Origin: Tubiluchus corallicola
Taxonomy: Eukaryota > Priapulida > Priapulimorpha > Priapulimorphida > Tubiluchidae
Direction of reading: 5' to 3'
Assembly: GCA_030141605.1 (NCBI GenBank)
Contig: JAQGDQ010000513.1
Location: 1 to 64,000, forward strand
Length of the DNA stretch: 64,000 bases
Shown here: piece after piece, positions 32,601 to 47,600 of the stretch
Position numbering within the stretch: the first letter of the stretch is position 1
Layout: each line of letters opens with the position of its first letter
Notes under the pieces: model-generated
Told to the model about the DNA's origin: nothing
The model's database searches: none
What the model saw: the letters and a program-made list of their open reading frames with translations, nothing else
Translations under genes and position numbers: made by a program

Positions 32601-35600
32601 TACATTTTTGAGCACAAAATCAATGTAAAATGAATAAAAGCAGTAATAGCTCTTTGAGCACATACAAATGTCTTATTTTCAGCGCGCACAGTAAAAATCT
32701 TGAGTCAATTATGCGGAGTTATTTCACTCAGTTTTTATATACACTTGCATAGGAGTGGCCCACACAAGGCATTTTTGAGTCAATTAAGCATCTGAGTCGA
32801 TTAATCGTGATGTAACAGTAAAATGATTGTGAAGCACTTGGCAACACTTACAGGAGGTCTTGTATCACATATATGCTTGACTAAATTGGCAACGAAATCA
32901 CAATCGACTTTTGGTCTTGAAAGAGAAAGTGTTTGGTTAGTTTCATCTTCGTCGTCCGAATCCTGCCAAAAAGAAAATGCACCATTTATTATTAAATGTG
33001 GTGTGCTAGCATAGCAGAATCGTCCATAAGTCAGCAATTAGCTTTTCTAGTTATTCACGTATCCTGAATCTCTATTTCATGACGATCATTTTGATACCAA
33101 GTTCATCACTCTATGTTATTTCTAATCTGAGATAATCCACGTTGAAGTTGAGGTGCAGGCTGCACCCTGAAAAACATAACCTTGATAAAATTATTGTTAA
33201 AGTTAGCCATTGTTTTTGTCGCGTTTCTACAAAACACTTAGCAACTGTACGAAAGTGTGGTATGGATTTTGCAAGAACATGTTGAAGTTATGTTTAAATC
33301 CTGTAGATGGCTCTTCCTGACAAAGATCTGGGCTTGGCAATAGAAAAAACCCGAAGTAAAATGACTGGTTCCTCGAGCTACAATCAAAGTTTGAAAATAG
33401 GAGTTCTTTTACAATTGCAGTATTAGTCTCTAGCCAGAAAAGTGGATACGGGGTTAAAAAATTAGATGTTTAGTGCTTTTTGAACATTTTCTTGATAATT
33501 TGAGGCTAGAATACAAAAGTCCAATACATTTACCATTTGTTTTTTATAAAAAACAAAAAATTGACATTTGACCTAATTTTTGGTGCATTCTACTTTGAAG
33601 CATCATAACGTAGTTATACTGTTATACTGTCATGATTAGGGGTTAAGTGAGTACACTCATACGAACCCCATATAGTCTGAACTATGCCGACTTATGGACA
33701 GCTTTGGTTCGCACAAATATATTAATAGTCCCCTGCACTTAGTAGGAGCAGAACTTCATACAATGTACATAATCACTTTGCATGATCACTTTTATAATTC
33801 AGCGCAGGGCCCATCTATGCCAACTTTTATGCTCCGCAGCATTTTAGATTAAGCTTTCGAAGCACCGTAACCTTCAGCATTACCTGATTCTACTCATTTA
33901 ACAATACACTAAACCATGAAATATTTTTTTTGAAATTTGAGAAAATTGTAATGATAAAAAAACAACACGATGCCTTCAGAGCCTTTTTGAGATGAGATAC
34001 CAAAAAAAAATTTGGAGTACGTAGCTTAACACAGATACAACAAATACGCATTACGGATACTTGCTATGCTATTTGGTAGTATGGGCACCGCCAGAGTTTA
34101 AAAAATTTGACGCACAAGCAACTAGGGGGAGCCAAAAACACATCTTCCTCCATTTAAGCACATTTTGGAGGCCCGAAATGAGATCTAAATTCTGGTAAGT
34201 AGACTGCCTCAAACGTGAAAAATTCTGCTTCAATAAATATATTTTACCTACATTTACCTTGGTAATATTCATTGTATTCTATTGTAGTAGTCATATATTT
34301 TAAAAGCAAATTCGTAATACACTGCAATGCAGATGACCCATTACTTAAGCTTAATTTATTTAGTGTCAAGATTATCTACCCAGCAAAATGGATAGTCAAA
34401 CATAAAACTGATTTAAGACTGTTAAGTTCACAGCCCACCCACTGTCAAGATTATCTATCCAGCAAAATGTGAATAGTCAAACATAAAACTGATTTGAGAC
34501 TGTTAAGTTTACAGCCCACTCACTGTCAAGATTATCTAACCAGCAAAAAGTAGATAGTCAAACATAAAACTGATTTAAGACTGTTAAGTTTACAGCCCAC
34601 CCACTGTCAACATTATCTACCCAGCAAAATGTGAATAGTCAAACATAAAACTGATTTAAGACTGTTAAGTTTACAGCCCACCCACTGTCAAGATTATCTA
34701 TCCAGCAAAATGTGGATAGTCAAACATAAAACTGATTTAAGACTGTTAAGTTTACAGCCCACCTACTGTCAAGATTATCTACCCAGCAAAATGTGGATAG
34801 TCAAACATAAAACTGATTTAAGACTGTTAAGTTTACAGCCCACCCACTGTTCATACAAAATTTAATAAGGTTGCATGCGTGCTAATTTTCCCCACCAGAC
34901 ACAACTAAACGAGAGAACGTCTCAGCCACAAATGCATCTCTCTGCACTTTAGACCATTTTGCGATTGTTAGCAGCTATTTCCTCAGAGAAGTTCACTAGT
35001 TTAAAACTCATCATTTCACAAACAAACAAGGGTTGACGTGTTTCTTGGTTTACTGATAAAAAATTTTATTTAGCCATAAAAATTTTTTAATTTAAGAAAT
35101 TCTGTAGCTGCACGTGTGTTTAGTAGATGTTTGGTGCCTACGTTTGGTAGAAAAAATACATTATAATGCTCTTTTGTACAAATATTATTAATTACCTGTT
35201 GTTCAGAGAAGTTTGTCGTCCTGCAATCCAGCATTCTTTCAATGTCAGGTAAACAATGATCTGTCACCGGATGTAAAAAACCGGGAACATCTATTATCGG
35301 ACAACTACGTAAAACAAAAATGTGATCAACTGCTGCACATATAATAATGTATTAATGAATATCACTCATTTTAACATGTAACAAAAGTCAACGTTTATCC
35401 TTTTGTCAGCTTAATCTAAGCTAAATGACATAGAGAAAAACTGGATGATTGTGTAAACATGAGTTCAGAATAAAGAATGCTCTAGAATATTGAAAACTAC
35501 AACAGCTTATTTTAAATCAAAGCTTAGATTAAATAATAATTACCTCGGATACTCAAATTTTGTTAAACTTTCAAAGCTACGCGCGGCTCAGTGAAACTAC

Positions 35601-38600
35601 TAAGACTGGCAGCGGCGCTTTTTTGTCACATTCGCGAGGCCAACAAATACAAGGCGGTACCGTGATAACCATGATCATGAACTGCAGTGTAAGTAAGTTC
35701 GTAATACACCGCAATAAGGGAAGCTATTACTATCGATATCAAAAAATTTAAACCTTACGAACACTATTTAGAAACTTGTGTGTTTAGTCTTTCAAAATAA
35801 AACATAGTTGCATCATGCTTGGAAACTGAAATGAATGTCATTATTAGTAGGATGTACCTGTTGACACGAGCAACGTTACAGTTAACACGAAAACAACTTT
35901 CCGATAAAGAATTCTACAGGCAAGAAGCCCAGAGAAAAAACTGCATTTATAAGCAGCTATTTTTCACCTGCGAGTTTCCAAAAGGTAAAAAATTAAGAGG
36001 TAATAATTTGAGAGGCTGAGACAGCAGCCCAGCTAGATATGGCACCAGCAGTCTATACAAAATCATTCACATCAGTACGTTTGAAGAGAACATACCTTTA
36101 CCTGAGACAAGAGGCATCTCGGTTTTTTTCATTTAGCTATTTCTGGGCAAGGCAAGGGAATTACCAAATGAACATAAAGCAAATGAGCTAAAACATGAAA
36201 CATCCTTGAAATTACAATCACAAGAAATGGATGGTAGTTTCATCTTCTTTGTATAAATGATTATTAGTGTGATTGCAAACCAAAGCCGTCTGTAAGTCGG
36301 CATAGTTAAAACTACGTTATGATGCTTCAAAGCAGACTGCACCAAAAATTGGACCAAATGTCAATTTTTTTGTTTTTTTAAAAACAAATGTTAAATATAT
36401 TAGACTTCATATATCATCAGCAGCATTATGGAAATGGAAATGGAAGTGCTGGGAAATAGAAGAAGAGGACGACCCAAGCTGAGATGGTTCGAATGTATTA
36501 ACGGAGACCTTAGAGAGAAGAACATAAATGAAGAGATGGTCAACAACAGGAATGCATGGAGACGACTTATTCACAACGGCGACCCCGCATAGGGAAAAGC
36601 TGAGAAGAAGAAGATATCATCATCAGCATTAAATTATCAGGAATATGTTAAAAAACATTAAAAATCTAATTTTATAACCCCTCCCCCTGTACTCAGTTTT
36701 CTGTCTAGAAACTAGCACTGCAATTGTAAAACAACTTGTATTTTCAAACTCCGATAGTAGCTCACAGAAGCAGTCATTTTGCTTCGAATTTTTCTGTTAC
36801 CAAGCCCAGACCTTCGTGGGGAAGAGCCATTTAAACATAACGTCAGTGTGTTCTTGCAAAGTCCATTGCAATCACCCGTTTGTACGGCTGCTAAGTATTT
36901 TGCAGAAATGCAACAAAAATAATGGCTAACTTTAACAGTGAGTTTCTCAAGATTAAGTTTTTCACTGTGTAGCCTGCAGCTCAACTTCAATGTGGATTAT
37001 CTCAGCTTAGAAATACCATAGAACAATGAGCTTGGTATCAAAATGATCCTCATGAAATGCAGATTCAGGATTTGTGAATAACTAGAAAAGCTTAGTTGCC
37101 GACTTATGGACGATTTTGCTATGCAAGCACACATTTTACGTTTTCCTTTTCAAATGTCTACATCTTTATTTCACTTTGAATTTTTAAAATAACATTTGTA
37201 TTAAATTTAAATTACCAAATACATGTGTAACATTATTTTAAATTTTATTTACATTATAATAATTTTTGTACAAAATTTAAAATCAATATGGCAGCAGCAA
37301 ACTAGAAATAATTCCTATTCCAAACAACTACATTTAATTTCTAAAGTAGCGTTGAAATCAAAATGGTGTTGAAAAAGAAAAATCTTTCGGTCTAAACTAA
37401 TACTCACTTATTGAAATACTTGGAAAATAATTCAGCATTGATCGTAGCGCTCATTAAAATGATTCGAAGATCTGGATTCTTCTGTGCAATCTCACGAAGA
37501 AGAATCAGCAAGAAGTCGGTCATCAAATTTCTCTCGTGAACTTCATCAACTATCACATGGCTAACACCTGAAAGTGCAGTAAACTCACTACACGGTAAGC
37601 TCACAAAGACACGTGTTCATTATCAAACAGTGTCGCAGACGAACAGAGCAAAAGGCCATGAAGAAAGAAAAAAGTATGTGAAAATACTCAGTAAATAATA
37701 CATGCCAATTTCAAGACGCAAATGGCGGATTACATCATCAATCATCACCTAATCATACGTCCAGGGAGATGATTCTGCCAGGACTCCCTACTCTCTGCAA
37801 CGCTCCAAGTGCATTTATTTCTAAGGATCAGTGCTGAAGTGTTTAAATCTTTCTGTGCAAAATGTAAATATGTTAACATTTGTCCTCCTGCAGGTTTTTT
37901 AGCTGGTTCTATGGCTTGTTGAAGAGCTATCTTCACTGGAATATCATCAGGTAGTCTCAGCATATGCCCAATCCATCTTAAACGGCATCTTTTTATTTTT
38001 CTTGTCCAAGGTTCTTGTTTTATTTTTTTATATAGATCTTTGTTTGAAATTTTCTTTGGCCATCTAATACCCAAAATGTTTCTGTAATTTTGCCTTTGAA
38101 ATGCATCAGTTTCAGATTTGCTTTTAACGTCCAGAGCTCACAGTTGTACAGAAATACAGTTTCAACTAACGTTGAGAATATTCAAATTTTTTCCCACGAA
38201 ATCTTCCTATTCTCAAACTTTTGCGAGTTTTGAATAAGCTGATGATGCCATTATCTTGATATGTCGTCTACTGAGAAGTTACAACGTACACTTTACTAAA
38301 AAATTAAAGGACAAGAAAATTCTGTTCTTAAATAAGCTAAAAAAATCTCGAAATTTTGCATCAGTTACATGATGACTTACAGCATATAGGGCTTGTATTA
38401 GCAGCAACTCTGTATAAAACTTGTAAACTTAAACTCCTTCGATGACCGTTAGCCGCAGCCATTTTAATGGTAAATCATTTGAAACAAGTTTAGATAACAT
38501 TGTGTAAAGGTTAAAAAAATAATCACAGTATTCGTAGCAGGGATGAGAATGACAAATTGCAAAAAACTCTGAAACAGGCCAAAGGTTTCAAGGGAAGCCT

Positions 38601-41600
38601 CCTTGCAGCCAGCAACAAATTGCAATTTTGTGACCATAGAGAGCTCTAAGTGGACTTAAAATATCAGTTACCTTGTTTCATGCATAATTTAACATACCCA
38701 ACTATCAAGGATACATGATACCTAATTGTCTCAAAAATGCCTAAGTACTGACCGCTCCTATGCAAAAGTGTATAAAAACTGTCTGCAATTGACTCAAATA
38801 ACTCCGCACAATTGATTCTATATTTTTATACATGTATAGAGATATACACGTGGTTACACAGATGTACGTGATGTAAACAAAGCGACGGCCTGCCAACTAG
38901 CGGTCAGCTTGTGAAATAATGTACGGGGTCCGTAAAAATTTTCTCAGCGAATTTACACAATTTACAAAAATGGCACTACTGGTCTTCCAAAAACTCAGAA
39001 TTCCGCGTATCCACGGAAAATTCTCATCCCTGATTCGTAGTTTACTCTTGGCTAACTAAGCAAAAGTATAAATTACTTTATAATGTCAATACAAACAATA
39101 ATGTGCTTTTTGGTGAGCCAGCAGTGCACATTGGGATGGTGATCCAAAGACATCCAATGACTCTGCATGGAAAGTTTTTTGAGACTGACTTTAAAATTCC
39201 CATTTAAGCATAATTGTACCTGATTAGCAAATGAATCCATGACCAACTATAAAACTGCTTTTTAACAGTTTTATCTGACATATTGCCTCCAGCTGTTTCT
39301 TTCGTTCAGAAAGAATGTATGCACATCTGCCAAACGTGTCTAAAACACCACCGCCAACACAGTGTCTCATTCCAGAGTATTATCATTGATGACGTACTAG
39401 GTTCTGCTCCAGTCACAAGCATCCAACATCGAGAGTAGGTCTTTAAATACTGGATTTCAATATACAGTTGCCAAAATATGTTAAAAATACATAAGACAAT
39501 AAAAACAAATGTGAACATCTTTCTTCCTCTCACTGCAAAAGATTTTAACTGGACAAATATATTACTTGGTAAACAAATTGTACCTAGGTGAATAATAAAA
39601 AAACCCAAAAATTGTAAAAAAAAACAACTGTATTCAAATGTGTGTTAAAAACCATTAAATAGAATAACACTCACATTTCTAGACTGATAACAAAATGTTT
39701 ACTTAAACCCACCTGTTAAAGAAGCATTAGATTGAAGTTTCCTAAGCAATATTCCCGGTGTACAAAAGAGAATGGCACCACTTTCTGTTGGTCTTTCATA
39801 ATCTAACCTAACCTGGGTAAATAAAAAATAAATAAATTTCTCGCAGTTAAAAATGTTAAAAAAAGGTATGTACCTTTGTTATTAATAAATGGTGTAACTC
39901 AAAATCTTAACAAAATGTTTAATCTAGCTGAATCTGTTAAAATTATTAATATTAACTGTTAAGATAATTTCAGAAAAAATATTACTACATTCATATCTCG
40001 GTTTGCCGGATAAAAGCAGGGAGACGTCGGTCCAAATTTGCCGATTCTCCTTATTTTCCGATGCTAAGCTGATATAGTAGGCACCGTGTATTAGACTCAT
40101 GGTAAAGTAGAACCAATCGCCTAATTGTCTCAAAAACGCCTAGTGCGGGCCACTCATATGTTCTCATTTGTAAAAGTGTATAAAACTGTCGGTAATTGAC
40201 TCAAATAATTCCGTATAACTGACTCTAAACCACTTACACACGCTGATTAAACCTCTAAACACGCTGACATACAATCTACACACGTGTCGTTGCATGCTGC
40301 TTGGATGTAAACAAAGTGACAACCCGCCAACTAGCAGTCAGCTCACGAAATAATGGACCGTGTCCGTAGTATGCAGGAGTTTTTAATGGATCATTTTTTG
40401 TTCGAACTTCCCGATATTCGTAAAAGTGAGGTCTGGCAAACCGAGACATGAGCGCACTTACGGCTATCGCAAAAAACTGCACATTTCTGTTTTAACAATT
40501 ACTGGCAGAAAACGAGGCCAGTTCATCTTTTCTAACTCACCTGATAGCCTACAGTACTTCCTAACCACTCCCCGCGTTCATGGGCTAATCTCTGAGCCAC
40601 CGAAATGGTACTGATTCGTCGGGGCTGCGTGACAACAATGTTGCACTCTGCACCGCGCATGCTGGCTGTCCACTCTTCCAGAATGTACTGAGGCACTTGC
40701 GTGGTTTTCCCACAGCCGGTTTCCCCACACAGCACAATAACTTGATTGTTCTCAATGCTTTGTAAGATTTGTTTTCTACCAAAAGATAACAAATATCTCA
40801 GTCAATTAAATAATGTAAACTCTGCTTTAGGTACAACATGCTAGGATACAAGTTTTATGTACAAACTTGGTTCCTGTCAGTAATTAGATGGGTACTACAA
40901 AAAACTGCTTTAGCGGGTAGGAATGTTAAATGATAACAATTTGACGACACGATAACGATTCGATACCATACTTTTCCCAACAATACAATATCTTTTAGAC
41001 GATACGATAAAAACGATACGGAATTTAAACAATTTAATTTATGCAACAAGAGAAAGTATCATTAAAAAGTAAAATTATTAAGTGTTTCAGTGTACTCAGT
41101 GCGCTGTATGCTTAATCACATGGCTGCTAGGTATGAAACACAAGTTTGGTTTTTATAAAGATTCACAAACAAGTCAGCTGTGACAGACAAACATTTTACT
41201 ACGATAAAAATATGTACCGTATTTATTCGAGTATAACGCGCACACCTAATTTTTGATTAAAAGCATTGTAAGTGACAAACGTTGTTGAACACTTGCGGCC
41301 ATCATAAAAAACCATTTATTGACAATGTAAAGTAAACTATGGTAATTGTGCAGTGTGGGCGAGACACCGTCCAGACAAACCATCTAGACGTTGCACCGTC
41401 TGACAAAGTCTGCTAATGAGTCATTGCACAAATAATATACTGATACATCTAAGCGTGTCACCCCAGTCCTCGTTTATAACGCGCACCCAAACTTTGAGTT
41501 CTTTTTAGGTAGGAAAGTTTGCACGTTATACTCGAATAAATACGGTATCTATGCGAGCTACACATGACCAGGAAAGGGACACTAAAAATATGAAACAGTG

Positions 41601-44600
41601 TATTTGAGATCCTCCATCTGTATCAAAATGTATAAAGGGGTCTCTCTCTCTACTCTCTCTATACTTTATGAGTAACCCTCAGAGTGAACATAGCCTTCAT
41701 TGCTAGGCAAAAGCACAAGAAAATGGTTCGGCATCTGACAAGCTTATGATTTTAATTAATTCTTTTTATCAACTTCTTTACGTAATTACTGTAAATAAAC
41801 AGAAAAGAAAAGTGAAGCGATTTTATAAAGATAAGCGATAAGCAATGATACGTGCCTAAACCGATACGATAATCGATAAAAACAAATTTTTAGTAAAGCA
41901 CGATAATCAATAATTATCAATACCTATAGTTATTGTTAACATGCCTACTTACAGGGTTTGCTAGCATAGTCTCTTAGACCATACTCACGGAGGGTGAATA
42001 CATGCATATTTAAAGGTGACTAAGCCACTGCTGTTGGTTCAGCGTCTCATTTGAAAAGATTAATTTTGAATATTTACTGTTTCAACTTGTCATTTACATT
42101 CATTACGACCTACCGCTGAGCACTGTACCAAGCTTACAAAATGTAAAATTACAGAAAACTTTATCAAAGAATGGATGAAATCCTTCCTTTTCCCACAAAA
42201 AACATCAAGCTTAACTCAAAATTTCGTCTAACTCAAATAAAAAATTATGGTCCATTCAATCAAAATACATATAATTTACTTTGCCTATCGTCTTCAAAAT
42301 TCTGATGTCTTACAAGTCACGCCCCCCCCCCCCATGATTATTTTCTCTGAGATTGTTCGCTCAGTGGTGTTGTGCACGTGTTCTTTTGTAACATAAAAAA
42401 AAATCATGTTTCACTACATAATTTGTTATTCTTTATGTAATTGTCATCAAATCTCGTCATTTATGTATAGAGGGGCCGACTTTCCGCCTTCTATTTAGCT
42501 CACTGTCTCGTGGAGGGGTTTAGAGTCTAAATCAGTGGTTCTTAACCTTGTTGGAGGTACCGAACCCCACCAGTTTCATATGCGCATTCACTGAACCCCT
42601 TTTTAGTGAAAAATAAAATATGGCTTAGATCAGAAACGTCTGTGGTTTCGTCGAGTTGAAGGCTGAATTTTGCCGGGCTTGAAATCAGATCCGCGACTAC
42701 TTGAGCCAAGATGTCTTTACTCATGTCTTCTATTCTGTCACTGACGGTGTCATTTGAAAGGGGAATTTGGGATAATTTACCTTCCGTTCCGTGATACATG
42801 AGAATCCATGTTGTACATATTCGTCCGACCACTTTCTTCTTTTGCCCGACATAGTTAGTATGGATAAAATATTAAAGAAATGACACGACGTACTACAACG
42901 ACAGTCACACGTTGACTACTGAGCGTGCACTAAATTCCCCGCAGCACTGATTAGACTCTAAATGCTGGAAAATGGTCAACATCACCTAACTCAACTTTTT
43001 TTTCGGTTTGGTTGGATTTGGGCTATGCGGAGTTTACTGTGTTTAAAAATAAGATACTGTATAAAAATCTCCTAATTGGTTAAAGAAACACTCCTCCTCA
43101 TGTGTTCTGCTTCCATATGTAACTTACTTATTACAATACCTGCTCTAGGAGACAAACATGAATTAAGAAATTCATACACAAGTAAATGTATGAACAGCAG
43201 ACATTTTTAGATAGAAGCAAAAAAGAAAAAATAATCTGGGCAAATATCCAATAAAAACTTTCAAAACTGAATCTCTCAAATGATAATAGAATTCTAAACC
43301 TGAAATTTAAATTATCAGTTTTGCAGGTATTTTATATAAAAAAACGTTCCATGTCAAATAGTTATTTTATCTTGTAAAGCGTCTTGTAAGCATGTACATC
43401 TTGTTAGCATGTACATCTTGTAAGCATGTACATCTTGTAAGCATGTACATCTTGTGAGCATGTACATCTTGTAAGCATGCAAGATAATCAATCAGGCAGT
43501 CCACTACTGAAACATTACCTGTACTGTGCGATGGGTAAACGTTGCCGTGCTGATAATATCTCTTTCACAGCCGGGTCCATCGAATTCATTCGTGCATTCA
43601 AAAGTCTAAAAAGTTGTTGGCTTCTATCCGTGGAATCTTTTTGACTCAGCGGCTGATATAAGTCACCTGCGTACAGCATAAGAAAGGCAAAATTGATGTA
43701 ATGTTCTTTACCTGTTAACTAACTATAATATCGTTCCAATATAAATCATGCCCCCAACCTAACTCATGAGTCATGACTAGTGATGGGCAATTTTGAAATC
43801 TTGTGATTCGATATCACGATTAATCTTTTGCGGCAATTTTTTAGTGTTTTATCCATATTTTCTCAAACATTGTAGCACTGAAATGTAGCTTATAAACTTC
43901 TTCATGGCTTTTGTCACTGTCTGCCTTTTTCGTACTGGCAAACTATTTTTATAAACAGGTGCATTCATTAATTTCTCTATTACTATGTCAATTACACACG
44001 TAATGTGAAAGCGAATAAGAAGCCCCAGTTTGCAACACTGTGCTTTGCAATTATGCGCAATGTGTAAAGTGAGAAAAACGAAGAAAAATGCAAGATTTCA
44101 GTTTATTTGTGCTAAAACTCTGCCTTTTAGTCAGTGTGTAAGACCTATATTTTGCTCTTAGTTAACTGAATTACTGTTCAATCGCCTATTATATCGATTT
44201 ACACGTGGTTGTAATCTCGACTAATTCAATTAATCTATTAATTGCCCATCACTAGTCGTGACCAATCAAATTGAAAGTACTAGCACTGTTATGCTTCAAT
44301 AAACTAAAGACCAGCAAATTTGATCAGATAACAATGGACAATTACATCCATTGTTATGCAGTATGAAATAAAGCATCAGTGGGAACAGATATGCAATGAC
44401 CAATCCCGTAAATATTGCTAGAATCATCACCCTCAGCTTATCACTGACCCCATTTGCAGATGACCAACATGTAAATTTTACTTTTTCTGTTTTATATTAA
44501 ATTATCTTTTAAACAGATGTATCTCACATCAATTTTAGTCAAAATTTGTTCAACTAATGCCCCACAGACACTTGCAAGCATATTGTGTTCATTAAGAGAC

Positions 44601-47600
44601 TTGGTAGTATATTCTGGCATTTAACACACCTCAAAACTGTTATCTCTAGTTATCTGTTTCTGACTGTACACCACAAGTAGTTACTTACTCTAAATGTTTA
44701 TAAACTCAATAGGCAAGTATATGGTTATCTTTCAAGATCTTAGCTACATCTAGTGGCATGTTTATCAGTTTAATATTCATTTTGTTTTCTTAATTAGTAA
44801 TTTTACTTTTGCTTTTAATTTGGTTTTTAATCTTCGTGCTTTTGCAACCTTTATTTCACTGACACTGCACACCTTTATTTTCAGTTTCTTATTATTGTAT
44901 ATTTCTGTGCAGCTGATGAAGTCTGAGAGGACGAAAGTTCCTGAAAAAGTAAATAATTTTTGACATTTATGGGCATTTTAACTTCTCCTTTTAAGTAGAA
45001 CCTAAATCACCTTTCATCACATCTAGAATAGTGCTATCTGCATTTTCACCACATTCCAGCTTGTGCTCATTCAAATCAGCATCCGCATTGCAGAGTTTGT
45101 GATTATGTTGCACGTCAAAATCGTCTAACTCAGGAAGGTCATCTGTTTTGCAGAAGTCTGTATCGGTGAGACCATAAGCAGAAAATAACGATGAAACTTC
45201 CTGTAAAAAGAAAGATACATTTGCACATTAAAGTTGTAGATCAGGGGTGTGCAAATTGTCTGACTAGCCGGGCCACATTAAACCTTCCCGCAATTCCTGT
45301 GGGCCGCATGCAGTTTGGTCAAGCAGCCAAGTACAGTAGGACCTAATACGATTTTTTTTGCATCCGATTTGCGCACATCATTACTACTGCACTACTACAC
45401 TCAAGAAACTATTTTAGAAGTTATTAAAATTTATATTAAAAAAAATATATTTCGTCATGTACGACAGTGACATTAAGTGACAATGGTCTTGTAAGGGTTA
45501 ACGCCTTCCGATCTAGAGGAAAAAACTACCAGCACTATTTTTGCGATATTGGCGCAGACTTCAGCTGGAGCGCGTGGATCGCACTTTCATTACGTTGACA
45601 AACTTCTTCGCGGGCCGCACAAGATCTCTAGGCGGGCCGCAGTTTGCACACCCCTGCTGTAAAGCTTCATTGCACATCTTATCTAGCAACATTTTGTCAT
45701 TGTTACAGATGTGGTGTTGGCACAGCAAAGCAAAAATGCTTTCCAGTAAGATTTACACCATTAATAACCATAACTGATCAGTAAGTTAAAAAAAATACTA
45801 ATAAGGCATTAACACTTAATAAGAAAGATTGCCTAATTGTACTGCCTACTGATCTCAGGCTCATTACCAATCAGCCTATAGATCCACTGGCTCAAAGCCA
45901 ATCTTAAGTGATTTTGCATGAGAACATACCATACAGTACAGTACTGTAAAATACACCTGGCTTCCTTACAGTACTACTCCGCATAATCAGATGGCGGATA
46001 ACTCGTATCTATACACGCCTTAATAGTTTCATACTGCTCTAGGGTAATTATGTAAAAGTACTATCGCGAATTTTAAATTTATAACAAGTCTAATATAACT
46101 AATTATCTACACTAATTTACTTGCTAGAATCATCTGAAGATGAACAGTCAGAACTAATCACCTTCATTAAAAAAATATAAAACGCGAAGTTTTCCTGCTC
46201 TTCAGCATTTGTTGTTGCAAAAAACCATAAAAACAAACCGTATGTGTTTATAACAGTGACTTTTCTTTAACATCACGATTTCTTAACGTGCTAAGTCTCA
46301 TAATGGTTTTACTATTAACTTTATTTGTTGTACTAATGATTATTGTTTGCAATTACCGTATTTTCCCATGTATAAGAGACCCTTGTGTATAAGAGACCCC
46401 TTCAATTTTTAGGCAAAAATTCTGGAAAAAAGTTTTTTGGTAATGAATAACTTTATTCATCATAGAAATCATTAAATTCCTCATCACTCTCATCAAAAAT
46501 ATCAACTGGAGTCAGACCTTCAGCAATTCCAGCCAGTTCATCATCAGAGGAGTCACTCTGCTCAAAAATGGCATTGTCCTCTGTGCCGTCCATGGCATTG
46601 GAGATGCCACACTTCTTGAAAGATTTAATAATGACCTCTGGCTTTACACCATTCCATGCCTTGAGGACCCAGCTGCACAATTAGTGTCACAATTTATGCA
46701 TCTTATTGAAAAGACTTACTCCCATGTATAAGAGACCCCCTATTTTTAAAGTGAAAATTCTGAGCAAAAAAGGGTCTCTTATAGATGGGAAAATACGGTA
46801 TATAGTTTTATGTTTTATTGTGGCATAAATCTCGATTCTCGACAGAAATCGCTAGTGTCCTACTTGGGCTGCCCATGTACGACACTGCTTTTCCACAAAT
46901 TTAGCACATGCATTTTAGCGGAAGTGTCCTACTTCGGCTAGTGTGTTACTCGGCGCCCAACAATCAGAACAATCTAGAAACTACTACGCACATCGCGTAT
47001 AGAAAGTTCTAGAATCTACGAATGCTTCTACAAGGTAAAAAGATCGTTTGCAACTTATTGCTACTGTGTGTCGAGTGCAAATGGGTTTTCAGTTCAATGA
47101 TGGTGTATTCAGAATTTTAACTCAACTGTTGTAGACTGTGGCGGAATATTATTTTGTTGTTTAAAAAATCCTATAAATATGTTACTACTGATGTGAGTTA
47201 AATACTGCTTGGAAGTTGAACACTTATATAGGAAGTCACACTAACTGCTATAACTACCATTCTGCACTGAAAGTTTATCCTAAAAACACGCGCACATGAT
47301 CCGGAATCTAATGAAGATAGTATTTTCTTGTCATCCTAAATGTTTTTATACTTGCAGAGTATTGCATGCTGCCTTTACATAAAAAGATAAATTATATTAC
47401 AGCAATTAATAAGAAGTAGTTAATTAGTAATCAACACATTTACAATTGTTAGCTTTCATAACAATAGCCAGTTTGATACCTGATGTTTATGTACAATAGC
47501 GCAAATTGTAGAACGAGTTTCCGGAGACAAATCTATGAACTCCGGCATCCTACGTTGTAGCAACAGTTGTTTCAGTTCGAACTCGGTGTACAAAATAGGA

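Larger units (their letters stand above)
42152..43039. mobile_element. TA-flanked MITE CAGWAAACTCTG, copy with hAT insertion
   Basis: Homologous to 1960-2546 on both sides of an inserted hAT element: CAGAAAACTTTATC at left and CTATGCGGAGTTTACTG at right. Confidence 0.75.

Noticed and set aside
39306-39608. 100-codon minus-strand frame as an extra DHX30 exon
   Set aside because: Exons 8 and 9 join in phase without it and helicase sequence is continuous across the junction.
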